From the NCBI GenBank assembly GCA_013140875.1, contig JABFSB010000354.1, forward strand, positions 1-11,153: 11,153 nt of DNA. Reading direction: 5' to 3'. The notes under the pieces were generated by a model. The model was not told the origin of the DNA and ran no database searches. It worked only from the letters and a program-made list of their open reading frames with translations. This DNA comes from Acidobacteriota bacterium (GTDB lineage Bacteria > Acidobacteriota > Blastocatellia > Pyrinomonadales > Pyrinomonadaceae). Of the stretch, positions 1 through 6,783 are shown piece after piece. Position 1 is the stretch's first letter. Each line of letters starts with the position of its first letter. Position numbers and translations under genes: made by a program.

Positions 1-1208
1 TTCAGTTCACCACCCAAACGGTGAACAACGACACTGTGCTCGGACAATCGACGGTCAACGAAAACGGCGTTATCAGCAGCCTGACGGACGCCGATTACAA
101 TATGCCGCAAACCTATACGGTGCGGCGGACCGATCGTTTTCGCAACCGCTCAGGCCGAACGCTGGCTGCCGGCCTGCGTACGCCGCCCGCCAACATCGGG
201 CCGCGCGTGACGCCGAACTATGAGCAGAATCTCGGCCAACCGGCGGTCTATGGACTGCCCGGCGGCGGGAAGGTTTTTGCGGGAAATCGCGACGAGTATT
301 TTTACATCGATCTCGGCGTGTTCGATGCGTTGAACCTTCGCTCGGTCGGAGCAAGCGGCGGCATCGACACCACCAAGTCTTATAACGTAAGCACGATCGC
401 GATCGAAGTGCCGATCCAGGACCTGACCCGAACACAGGCCGTTCCGTCGGGCCCGACCGCGTCCGATGCCGTGATCGGCGTTTGGGCAACGGCGAGCCGG
501 CGTACGACCCGCGTTCTCGGTACCGGAACTCAAAGCACCGAAGGCGCGTGGCAGCAAGTTTCGCGTCTCGGCAATCCGCTGGTAAACGAGGTTGTGATCC
601 CGCTTAGCTTAAAGGACACGTTTAACGCCATTCCGCCTTCGGTAGACGGAACGGTGCCCCGCGTCGTTCAGGCGGTGACGGATCCCGAGCTTGCCCGCCT
701 GCTGCAGGCAGTTTTCGGCATCACGATTCCACCGCCGCCGCGTAACGATCTGGTCCAGATATTCGCGACCGGAATTCCCGTCAACGCGGTCACGGGACCG
801 AATTACACGACTTTCCTTTCGGACGGAGTCGCGCACGAGTTCCTTAGACTCAACGTAGCTATTGCGCCGACTGCGATCGCCAGCCAGAACCGCCTTGGAC
901 TTTTGGGCGGAGACGTGGCGGGCTTTCCGAACGGCCGCCGTGTTTTTGACGACGTGACGGACATCGCACTTCGGGCAGTGGCCGGCGGAACGCCGTTCAC
1001 ACCGGCGACGAACATCTCGCCCAACAACATGCTGGGTGACGGCGTCAGCTTCAATCCTGAAGGTCCGCTTCTGACGCGTTTCCCTTATCTGCTTCCGCCG
1101 AATCAGGGCAATCAGCCCCGGCCGTCAAGCACTCCGACCTCGGCAAGCCGTCCTGAAAGGGATTCTTCGGTTATACCTACGGTCGATGAAAACGGCTTTT
1201 TGAAATAG
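1..1208 (+). CDS. DUF4331 domain protein, C-terminal part (5' end outside window)
   Basis: The frame is open to the left edge, with codons starting at base 3 (QFTTQTVNN), so the N-terminus and any signal peptide lie outside the window. About 400 residues remain. Family hallmarks seen are AGNRDEYFYIDLG at about 279-317, AGFPNGRR followed by DDVTDIALRAVAGG at about 918-990, and a closing LTRFPYLLPP block at about 1074-1100. These match the second half of DUF4331 proteins, a family of unknown function that is usually secreted. After the domain comes a Ser/Pro/Thr-rich tail (about 1110-1180). The GTG at 21 is only an internal valine codon and is unlikely to be the start. The gene lies upstream of a TPR lipoprotein and two Ni/Co-type transporters, which hints at an envelope or metal-related role, but no function is established. 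Family assignment is firm; function is unknown. Confidence 0.88.
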   Translation, partial: QFTTQTVNNDTVLGQSTVNENGVISSLTDADYNMPQTYTVRRTDRFRNRSGRTLAAGLRTPPANIGPRVTPNYEQNLGQPAVYGLPGGGKVFAGNRDEYFYIDLGVFDALNLRSVGASGGIDTTKSYNVSTIAIEVPIQDLTRTQAVPSGPTASDAVIGVWATASRRTTRVLGTGTQSTEGAWQQVSRLGNPLVNEVVIPLSLKDTFNAIPPSVDGTVPRVVQAVTDPELARLLQAVFGITIPPPPRNDLVQIFATGIPVNAVTGPNYTTFLSDGVAHEFLRLNVAIAPTAIASQNRLGLLGGDVAGFPNGRRVFDDVTDIALRAVAGGTPFTPATNISPNNMLGDGVSFNPEGPLLTRFPYLLPPNQGNQPRPSSTPTSASRPERDSSVIPTVDENGFLK

Positions 1209-1220
1209 CCGATTGCCGCG

Positions 1221-1259
1221 GGTTCGTATCCGGGTTTTCCCAAGGCCCGGATGCGAACC
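1221..1259 (+). terminator. Hairpin between DUF4331 and TPR genes (possible terminator or processing site)
   Basis: Arms 1221-1234 and 1246-1259 pair over 14 positions with one G-U wobble (GGTTCGTATCCGGG against CCCGGATGCGAACC), enclosing an 11-base loop. It begins 12 bases after the DUF4331 stop. No T-run follows, so it is not a classic intrinsic terminator. It may instead attenuate transcription or stabilise the 3' end of the DUF4331 message. Confidence 0.5.
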
Positions 1260-1277
1260 TCAAGGCCGTTTCAGCGC

Positions 1278-1284
1278 AAAGGAG
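1278..1284 (+). promoter_or_regulatory. Ribosome binding site that sets the TPR lipoprotein start, within a small hairpin loop
   Basis: AAAGGAG at 1278-1284 lies 8 bases before the ATG at 1293. This selects that ATG over the in-frame ATG at 1251, which sits inside the right arm of the upstream hairpin and would place 14 charged residues before the lipoprotein signal. The ribosome site is nearly all in the loop of a perfect 7-bp stem (TTTCAGC 1269-1275 with GCTGAAA 1284-1290). Confidence 0.7.
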
Positions 1285-1292
1285 CTGAAAAA

Positions 1293-2555
1293 ATGAAGAT
1301 TCTATTTACAATTCCTTTAGTGTTCTTCGCGGTTGCCTTTAGCGCCTGCTCGACAAATCTGGCCGAATCGTCCGCTTCCGCAAAACCGGCGGCGGCAAAC
1401 AGTGAGATCGACGCGGCCCTCCAATTGATCGAACGTGCTCCCGATTCCACGACCGGCTATAACCAACTCGCCGTTCTTTACATAAAGCAGGCCCGTCAGA
1501 CCGGCGATTTCAGCCTTAATAATCAGGCCGAATCGGCCCTGCGCAAGGCCCTCGAGATCGCTCCGAATGACGAATCGGCCAGAAAGCTGCAGGCTTCGCT
1601 TCATTTAACATTTCATCGTTTCGGCGAGGCTCTCGAGCTTGGCGGCCAACTGGTTAAAGAGTATCCGAACGACGCGTTCGTTTACGGCGTTTTGACCGAC
1701 GCCAATGCCGAATTAGGAAATTATCCGGCGGCGGTCGACGCCGCCCAGAAGATGGTCGATCTACGGCCGAACAGCAACGCTTATGCACGCGTCGCCCACA
1801 TCCGCTCGCTCCACGGCGACCATGCGGGCGCGGTCGAAATGTATAAGCTGGCGGCCCGTACGGCCGACCCGGCCGATAAGGAAGCACAAAGTTGGTGTCT
1901 GGTTCAGCTCGGCGATCAGTTTTTGAAGAACGGAAATTATTCCGAGGCCGAGCGGGTTTACGATGAAGCGCTTCAAAACTTTTCCGGTTTTTATCTCGCA
2001 CTGGCGGGTAAAGGCCGAGCCCGGGCGGCTAACGGCGATCTTGAGTCGGCGATCAAGTATTTAACGGAAGCACAAGCCCGAGTGCCCAATGTCGAAACGG
2101 CCATTCTGCTGGCCGACATATATACGAAGACCGGAAATAGCGGGCAAGCCGATGAGCAATCCGCCCTGGTGCAGGCAATGGAAATAAACCTCGGCCGGAC
2201 CAACGATCAAAAACGCCTTGCCCTTTTTTGGGCCGACCGCGACACGAATTTGAAGGAAGCATTGGAGATCGCGGAGCGCGAACACGCGGTGAGGAAAGAT
2301 ATTTTCACGGCCGACGTTTATGCATGGTGCCTGTTCAAAAACGGCCGGATCGCCGAGGCGGCCAATGCCATCCGCGAGGCGATGCGGCTGAACACCGGCG
2401 ACGCCCGAATGCTGTATCATGCGGGAATGATAGAAAAGGCAAAGGGAAACCGTGCTGAGGCAAACCGACTGCTGAATCAGGCTTTGAAAGCTAATCCGCA
2501 GTTCGACTTGCTGCAGGCGGATAAGGCAAAAGCTGCCCTGGAGGCGACCAAATGA
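1293..2555 (+). CDS. TPR-repeat lipoprotein
   Basis: This 420-residue protein begins with a lipoprotein signal: Lys2, a hydrophobic stretch and the lipobox FSAC with Cys19 as the lipidation site, so it should be anchored in the envelope. A short Ala/Ser-rich linker follows (about 20-38). The rest is helical, with tetratricopeptide-like repeats at roughly 54-92, 127-160, 163-190, 198-230, 234-266, 338-367 and 371-403. Typical pieces are NYPAAVDAAQKMVDLRPN, NYSEAERVYDEALQNF and GRIAEAANAIREAMRLN. TPR arrays are protein-binding scaffolds; no catalytic domain is seen. The start at 1293 is chosen from the AAAGGAG site and the signal peptide. Its stop overlaps the next start (ATGA at 2552-2555), indicating translational coupling to the NicO transporter. 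It may scaffold or assist that transporter or the upstream DUF4331 protein; this is inference only. Confidence 0.88.
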   Translation: MKILFTIPLVFFAVAFSACSTNLAESSASAKPAAANSEIDAALQLIERAPDSTTGYNQLAVLYIKQARQTGDFSLNNQAESALRKALEIAPNDESARKLQASLHLTFHRFGEALELGGQLVKEYPNDAFVYGVLTDANAELGNYPAAVDAAQKMVDLRPNSNAYARVAHIRSLHGDHAGAVEMYKLAARTADPADKEAQSWCLVQLGDQFLKNGNYSEAERVYDEALQNFSGFYLALAGKGRARAANGDLESAIKYLTEAQARVPNVETAILLADIYTKTGNSGQADEQSALVQAMEINLGRTNDQKRLALFWADRDTNLKEALEIAEREHAVRKDIFTADVYAWCLFKNGRIAEAANAIREAMRLNTGDARMLYHAGMIEKAKGNRAEANRLLNQALKANPQFDLLQADKAKAALEATK

Positions 2556-4009
2556 AGATATGGCCTGTTTTCCTTTTTCTCTTGTCCGCCGCGCTGGCCG
2601 TGAATATCGAAGCCCATCCGCTGGGAAATTTCAGCGTTAATCAGTTTTCGCGACTTGAGATCGACGGATCGCAGATTAAGGTCCGGCAAGTACTCGACAT
2701 CGCCGAGATCCCGGCTTTGCAGGAACTGGTAAAGATCGACACGAACAAAGACGGCGAATATTCAGCGGCCGAATTAAGCTCTTATGCCGAGGCGTTCTCG
2801 CCCGCATATCTCGCCAACCTGATTCTTGTAGTCAACGGCGAGCCGGTCGCCCTGAAATCCTCCGCTCCGCAGATCGATCTTCGCTCCGGGAGCGGCAACC
2901 TCAAGACGTTGAGAATTTCCTGGGATATGACCGGCACAAATCCGGGCGAGAGCGGGCGTGCGGCCTATACAAACCTGAATTATCCGGAAAGGATCGGCTG
3001 GAACGAGATCGTCGTCGGCCGTCAGGCGGGCGTGAACGTATTCGACAGCACGGCGTTCGGATCGGGCGTTACGGATGAGTTGAACTCGTATCCTGAAGAG
3101 TCGATCGCCGCTCCGCTGGCCGAGCGCCGCGCCGAGTTTTCATTTGCCAGTACGATTCCGGCCGGCTCGAAGCCGTTGGTAAACCGCGACGGGCACCAAT
3201 CGTCCGCCGTTCGGAAAGACCGGCTGGCCGAGTTGATCGCCGTGCCCGAGATCACGCCGGCGATAGCATTGTTCGGCCTGCTGCTCGCCTTCGGCCTCGG
3301 CTCGATGCACGCGATGTCGCCGGGCCATGGCAAGACCGTGGTCGGTGCATACCTTGTCGGTTCGCGCGGCACGACCCGGCACGCGGTTTTTCTCGGGGCA
3401 ACGGTAACGATAACGCACACGCTCGGCGTGTTCGCTCTCGGCCTGATAACTCTTTTTGCGTCGAACTACATCATGCCCGAAAAGCTGATGCCGTTTTTGT
3501 CGTTCGTGTCCGGCCTGCTCGTTTTTTATATCGGCATCACGTTATTTAAGAACCGCTTGTTCTCGGCCTTAGGCTGGGCAAAGGCGGATCGGCACCATCA
3601 TCACGATCATGGGCACGAGAATGAAGACGGGCACGTTCACTCGCATGAAAATTTTACCCACACACACTACGGGCACACACACTCGCATCAGCCACCTGAG
3701 CGGATAACCTGGAAAAGTTTGCTTGCTCTGGGCATTTCCGGCGGACTGCTGCCGTGCCCGTCCGCGCTTGTTTTGATGCTGTCGGCAATTTACGCGGGGC
3801 GCACCGGATACGGTCTGATCCTGACGGTTGCTTTCAGCTTCGGGCTGGCGGCGACGCTCACCGCTGTCGGCATGATATTTTTATATGCCGGCAAGGCTTT
3901 GGGCGGAACACGCTTAGGCGAAAACCGCGTGGTGAAAATGCTGCCCGCGTTCAGCTCGTTTGTGATCGCGTGTATCGGGGCGGTAATGTGTTATAACTCT
4001 TTTGCGTGA
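2552..4009 (+). CDS. NicO-family nickel/cobalt transporter with periplasmic EF-hand-containing N-terminal domain
   Basis: The protein has 485 residues. A signal peptide (about 1-21, ending IEA) precedes a roughly 200-residue soluble domain starting HPLGNFSVN, which contains a canonical EF-hand loop, DTNKDGEYSAAE (63-74). From about 235 it becomes a polytopic NicO/RcnA-like transporter: SMHAMSPGHGKT (251-262, His253 and His259), TITHT (286-290, His289) and GGLLPCPSAL (397-406, Cys402). Between membrane segments lies a metal-binding loop with 14 His in 32 residues (348-379). NicO proteins move Ni2+ or Co2+, often outward as in RcnA; substrate and direction cannot be read here. The start is set by the ATGA overlap with the TPR gene and a GGAGG 7 bases upstream. 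It is followed after 4 bases by a second NicO gene. Family confidence is high and the metal is uncertain. Confidence 0.9.
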   Translation: MKIWPVFLFLLSAALAVNIEAHPLGNFSVNQFSRLEIDGSQIKVRQVLDIAEIPALQELVKIDTNKDGEYSAAELSSYAEAFSPAYLANLILVVNGEPVALKSSAPQIDLRSGSGNLKTLRISWDMTGTNPGESGRAAYTNLNYPERIGWNEIVVGRQAGVNVFDSTAFGSGVTDELNSYPEESIAAPLAERRAEFSFASTIPAGSKPLVNRDGHQSSAVRKDRLAELIAVPEITPAIALFGLLLAFGLGSMHAMSPGHGKTVVGAYLVGSRGTTRHAVFLGATVTITHTLGVFALGLITLFASNYIMPEKLMPFLSFVSGLLVFYIGITLFKNRLFSALGWAKADRHHHHDHGHENEDGHVHSHENFTHTHYGHTHSHQPPERITWKSLLALGISGGLLPCPSALVLMLSAIYAGRTGYGLILTVAFSFGLAATLTAVGMIFLYAGKALGGTRLGENRVVKMLPAFSSFVIACIGAVMCYNSFA

Positions 4010-4013
4010 TTAA

Positions 4014-4751
4014 ATGAGTGAATTTTTCGCATTCTCAACGGCGACGACCGGCATTGTGCTGTTCTACGGCTTTGTGCTCGGCCTGAAACACGCGACCGAG
4101 GCCGACCACCTGGCGGCCGTTACCACGATCGTGACCGAGCGGGCGAACGTCTGGACGTCGGCCCTCGTCGGCGGCCTGTGGGGCCTGGGCCACACTATCT
4201 CGCTTCTCGCGGCCGGTATTCTAGTGCTTGTCCTGAATTACCAGATCAGCGAGCGGACCGAGCGCTTTTTGGAGTTCGGCGTTGGCGTAATGCTGGTTTT
4301 TCTTGGCCTTAATGTTATCCGCAAGCTGGTTAGCGGCGGGCACTTGCATTTTCATCCGCACGAGCACGCCGGTCACACGCACGCTCATCCGCATCTGCAC
4401 GAACGCGGAGACGCCGCGGCGGCCGAAACGCACCACGGCCCGCGTCTAAGCCCTCGAGCTTTGATCATAGGCATGGTCCACGGCCTGGCGGGCAGTGCGG
4501 CGCTGATGCTGTTGATCATTCCGACAATCGCATCGCGTTCGGTCGGTTTGCTTTATATATTGATCTTCGGCGTCGGCTCGATCGGCGGCATGATGATTAT
4601 GAGCTTCCTCGTAGGCCTGCCGTTCCGCTTCACTTCCCTCAAGTTTCACCGCTTCAATCACATTCTCCAGGCGGTTGCCGGCCTTATCAGCATCTCGCTC
4701 GGACTTTGGATAGTTTATGAAAAGGGATTCGGCGGAGGGCTGACCGGGTAA
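4014..4751 (+). CDS. Second NicO/NiCoT/UreH-like nickel/cobalt transporter
   Basis: This 245-residue membrane protein has about six hydrophobic segments. Near the N-terminus, LKHATEADHLAAV carries the H-x4-D-H signature (His26, Asp31, His32) typical of nickel/cobalt permeases. WGLGHT (56-61, His60) matches the second conserved block, and GMVHGLAGSAAL a repeated half-motif. A cytoplasmic or periplasmic loop at 110-129 has 10 His in 20 residues, almost strictly alternating. Length and layout resemble the UreH/HoxN-like compact permeases more than the upstream 485-residue protein. It lies 4 bases after that gene with an in-frame TAA directly before its ATG and no Shine-Dalgarno, so translation probably depends on coupling. 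Whether the two transporters form a heteromer, or work in opposite directions, cannot be decided. No urease or hydrogenase genes are in view. Confidence 0.9.
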   Translation: MSEFFAFSTATTGIVLFYGFVLGLKHATEADHLAAVTTIVTERANVWTSALVGGLWGLGHTISLLAAGILVLVLNYQISERTERFLEFGVGVMLVFLGLNVIRKLVSGGHLHFHPHEHAGHTHAHPHLHERGDAAAAETHHGPRLSPRALIIGMVHGLAGSAALMLLIIPTIASRSVGLLYILIFGVGSIGGMMIMSFLVGLPFRFTSLKFHRFNHILQAVAGLISISLGLWIVYEKGFGGGLTG

Positions 4752-4872
4752 AACAAGCTGTTCAATGGTTTCGACCCAAAGCGCACGAAGCGAATGCAAA
4801 GGACACGGGAAAATTTAAGCTTATCCACCGCGGAAAACGATCTTTCCGGTTAATTTCGCTTGCCACTTGGTG

Positions 4873-4878
4873 TATAAT
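4873..4878 (+). promoter_or_regulatory. Probable sigma-70 -10 box for the ytxH-like/DUF948-like unit
   Basis: A perfect TATAAT at 4873-4878 lies 40 bases before the ATG at 4918. The -35 match at usual spacing is weak (TTAATT at 4850-4855, 17-base spacer). A strong ribosome site, AGGGAGG at 4906-4912, follows. The 166-base gap (4752-4917) shows no other gene; a 6-bp hairpin at 4831-4848 (CGGAAA/TTTCCG) lies just upstream of the box. Confidence 0.5.
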
Positions 4879-4917
4879 TATCGGTACAGCTAAAAAACAT
4901 CAAGCAGGGAGGATATT

Positions 4918-5355
4918 ATGGGAAGAGAATATTACGAACGGGAAGAAGCCAACGCCGTTACAAAATTGACGTTTTTATTGATCGGCGGCGGAATAGGAGC
5001 GGTGATCGCTCTGCTTTTCGCACCGAAATCCGGTGTCGAGCTTCGCGGCGATATCGCTGATGCAACGCGCAAGGGCCTTGAAAAAGGTAAAGAAACCGCG
5101 GCTCAATTGCAGGAAAGAGCGGGCGAATATTACGAAGTTTCGCGTGAAAAGGCCAGCGAATTTTATCAAACCGCGCAGGAAAAAGCCGGTGAGCTGACTG
5201 AAAAGGCCCGCAGTGCGGCCGCACAGTCGGTGAATCCTTTTACAGCCGCGGTCGAGGCCGGCAAGGATGCCTACGTTGCCGAAAAACGCAAGAATGAGTC
5301 GAAGGCAATCGCCGACGGCCGTCCGAGCTATCCGGTAGAGAAAAAAGAAGGTTAA
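4918..5355 (+). CDS. YtxH-domain membrane protein with 11-residue amphipathic repeats
   Basis: The protein has 145 residues. One membrane segment at about 16-35 runs into the YtxH signature, GGGIGAVIALLFAPKSG then ELR (23-43). After it comes a hydrophilic, charged helix with an 11-residue period: GKETAAQLQER (57-67), AGEYYEVSREK (68-78), ASEFYQTAQEK (79-89) and AGELTEKARSA (90-100). This resembles LEA or apolipoprotein-like amphipathic repeats. YtxH proteins are small, often stress-induced, membrane-anchored proteins of unclear function. The start is well supported by AGGGAGG 5 bases upstream. The DUF948-like gene begins 10 bases after the stop, so the two are very likely co-transcribed. The domain call is confident; the biological role is not known. 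Confidence 0.88.
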   Translation: MGREYYEREEANAVTKLTFLLIGGGIGAVIALLFAPKSGVELRGDIADATRKGLEKGKETAAQLQERAGEYYEVSREKASEFYQTAQEKAGELTEKARSAAAQSVNPFTAAVEAGKDAYVAEKRKNESKAIADGRPSYPVEKKEG

Positions 5356-5365
5356 GCGTGGTTTT

Positions 5366-5905
5366 ATGAACGCGAGTGATCCTCAATTCTGGACGATGGT
5401 CTTTACCATCGTGATTGCGATCTGCTTTGTCTCGATGGCGATCGCGATGATCGCTATCGCCGTAACGGTAAAGCGCGTCACGGCTTCGGCCAACCGTGTC
5501 GAAGAACGCCTCGAACCCTTGATCGACAAACTGAATCTGATCAGTGTTCAGGGCAGGGAAATCTCCGTCGGTTTTAACGAGGTGACGGTAAACCTTTCGA
5601 CGGCGACCCGCTATTTGGCGGAGTCGACCGAATTGATTAAGGAAGAGGTCCAGGACCTTCGGCAGATCGTCAATTCCACCGCACTGACCGCTCGTGACAA
5701 GGTCGAACTGGTCAGCCGCACGATCGACCGTACGCAAATGCAGGTCGTCGATACGACCGATTTCGTCCACGCGAAGATCGTCGAACCCGCCCGTGAAATT
5801 GCGGCGATCATGGCCGGTGTTAAAAAAGGATTGGAGGTGCTGTTCGCCCCTCCGCCGAAACAGATCGACCGCGTTTATGTGGAAGAGGAAATGTTTATCG
5901 GTTGA
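5366..5905 (+). CDS. DUF948-like single-pass membrane protein with long helical tail
   Basis: This 179-residue protein has one strong membrane segment at about 9-35 (TMVFTIVIAICFVSMAIAMIA) and then an almost continuous predicted helix with heptad-like spacing of Ile, Leu and Val (about 40-155), lacking prolines except Pro51 and Pro141. It ends with a short FAPPPK turn and an acidic VEEEMF tail. The arrangement, and its position directly after a YtxH gene, fit the DUF948 (YtxG-like) partners often paired with YtxH; I recognise this from architecture more than from exact motifs. It has no enzyme motif. The preceding ribosome site is weak, so expression may rely on read-through from the gene upstream. 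A strong terminator follows 20 bases after the stop. Confidence 0.68.
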   Translation: MNASDPQFWTMVFTIVIAICFVSMAIAMIAIAVTVKRVTASANRVEERLEPLIDKLNLISVQGREISVGFNEVTVNLSTATRYLAESTELIKEEVQDLRQIVNSTALTARDKVELVSRTIDRTQMQVVDTTDFVHAKIVEPAREIAAIMAGVKKGLEVLFAPPPKQIDRVYVEEEMFIG

Positions 5906-5924
5906 TATGCCGTGAACTTAAAAT

Positions 5925-5964
5925 CAAAGGCGGAACGAGTTTGTACACTCGTTCCGCCTTTTTT
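5925..5964. terminator. Strong intrinsic terminator, probably bidirectional between convergent genes
   Basis: A perfect 15-bp stem (5926-5940 with 5947-5961; core GGCGGAACGAG and its complement) encloses a 6-base loop (TTGTAC) and runs into six T residues (5959-5964). On the opposite strand the stem is followed by TTTGATTTTA, so it can also stop transcripts from the convergent Spy-like gene whose stop is at 5996. Confidence 0.93.
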
Positions 5965-5995
5965 GCATTTGAGCATGCCGCTAAATTAACGGTAA

Positions 5996-6562
5996 TTAAT
6001 TGTCGCTTGATTTATCGGGCGTAGCGATCTTCTGAGTTTTCAATTCCTTACGCTGTTCCTGCATTTGCTGGCGGCGTTCTTGCATTTTCTTCTGCATCTC
6101 GGCTTTGCGTGTTTCGAGCTGCTGACGCTGCTCAGGGGTCAGGATGGCGAGGACCTGCTGATTGACCGATTCGCCCTTGGCCCGGGCCTGGTCGCGAAGC
6201 GCCTTCATCCGCGTCTTCTGGTCTTCGGTAAGCGTTCCGCCGTTGCGGCGTGCCTCATGGATCGCCTTCATCTCTTCCATAACGGCCGGATCGGGACGGT
6301 TTGCTTCGTGGATCTGCTTGATCTGGGCTTTCTGGGCCTCGGTCAATTCGATTCCCATCAGTCCGCGCATTCCGCGAAACTCTCCGCCGGGACCTTTCCC
6401 ATGCTGGCCGCGACGGCCAAAGCCCTTGCCTTCGTGCTTCTCCGCCTTCTCTACTCCGTCCTTCGAAGGCTGAACCGTTTCCTGGGCCGACGCCGTTATC
6501 GCGAATGAACCCAAAAGCAGTCCCGACGCGAACACAGAAATGAACTTAAACTTTAATGACAT
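5996..6562 (-). CDS. Spy/CpxP-family (LTxxQ) periplasmic protein
   Basis: The 188-residue protein has a Sec signal peptide with cleavage expected after ASA (about residue 26), so it should be periplasmic. A Gly/Lys/Arg/His-rich segment (about 37-69) precedes a highly charged helical domain. Three LTxxQ motifs are visible: LTEAQ (73-77), LTEDQ (111-115) and LTPEQ (141-145), with a Gln/Arg/Lys/Met-rich C-terminal helix. LTxxQ proteins include the chaperone Spy, the Cpx inhibitor CpxP and metal-responsive relatives such as CnrX and ZraP. The start is placed at the second ATG (6562-6560) because AAGAGG lies 7 bases before it and directly abuts the first ATG (6568-6566); using the first adds Met-Lys. 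The gene is alone on its strand, with a CpxR-like box about 97 bases upstream. Whether it chaperones, senses metal or both is open. Confidence 0.87.
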   Translation of the reverse strand: MSLKFKFISVFASGLLLGSFAITASAQETVQPSKDGVEKAEKHEGKGFGRRGQHGKGPGGEFRGMRGLMGIELTEAQKAQIKQIHEANRPDPAVMEEMKAIHEARRNGGTLTEDQKTRMKALRDQARAKGESVNQQVLAILTPEQRQQLETRKAEMQKKMQERRQQMQEQRKELKTQKIATPDKSSDN

Positions 6563-6658
6563 CTTCATACCTCTTGTTTGTTTGATTTTTAAGCCTGTGC
6601 TTTCGTTTAGTTTGACGCCCGCGAGAGGGCTTTGGCCTAAGTTTTCTCCTAAAGTACT

Positions 6659-6673
6659 GTAAAGAAATGTAAA
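6659..6673. promoter_or_regulatory. CpxR-box-like direct repeat GTAAA-N5-GTAAA
   Basis: GTAAA at 6659-6663, GAAAT, then GTAAA at 6669-6673 give two half-sites exactly 10 bases apart, the spacing for tandem OmpR-family response regulators and identical to the enterobacterial CpxR consensus. A further half-site in the opposite orientation (TTTAC, 6688-6692) lies nearby. It sits between the divergent Spy/CpxP-like gene and dxs, and spy and cpxP are classic CpxR targets. Regulator identity in this organism is unproven. Confidence 0.4.
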
Positions 6674-6713
6674 ATTGGCAAATTTGGTTTACCATTTAGG
6701 TTTGAAGCTGTAT

Positions 6714-6743
6714 TTAACTTTTTGGACCAATTCAGGCTAAAAT
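6714..6743 (+). promoter_or_regulatory. Possible sigma-70 promoter for dxs
   Basis: TAAAAT (6738-6743) resembles a -10 box, with TTAACT (6714-6719) as a 4/6 match to -35 at an 18-base spacer. It lies 40 bases before the dxs ATG. Only a weak, distant purine run (AAGGG, 6764-6768) precedes the start. The match is modest. The rest of the 6569-6783 gap is AT-rich, with no gene seen. Confidence 0.3.
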
Positions 6744-6783
6744 ACGCAGTTTGAGTTCAGGACAAGGGTAAAATTTCGTCAAA

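Noticed and set aside
3593..3688. CACACAC-rich stretch as a microsatellite repeat
   Set aside because: It is explained by codons of the histidine-rich metal-binding loop.
4785..4815. GCGCACGAAGCGAATG then CAAAGGACACGGG, resembling a degenerate copy of the dispersed repeat
   Set aside because: The likeness is loose, with no paired arm; it is too short and diverged to call.
4831..4848. 6-bp hairpin (CGGAAA / TTTCCG) after the second NicO gene as a terminator
   Set aside because: The stem is short and has no T-run; I cannot support termination there.
4752..4917. Possible metal or cobalamin riboswitch around the NicO genes
   Set aside because: No conserved riboswitch core or suitable long leader is visible; the spacers before both NicO genes are only an overlap or 4 bases.
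5240..5770. A 176-codon minus-strand frame opposite the YtxH and DUF948-like genes
   Set aside because: It overlaps two coding genes on the plus strand, has no ribosome site or domain, and is Asp/Arg-rich as shadow frames are.
6617..6630. GCCC-GCGAGA-GGGC hairpin in the leader of the Spy-like gene
   Set aside because: A 4-bp stem is too small to distinguish from chance.
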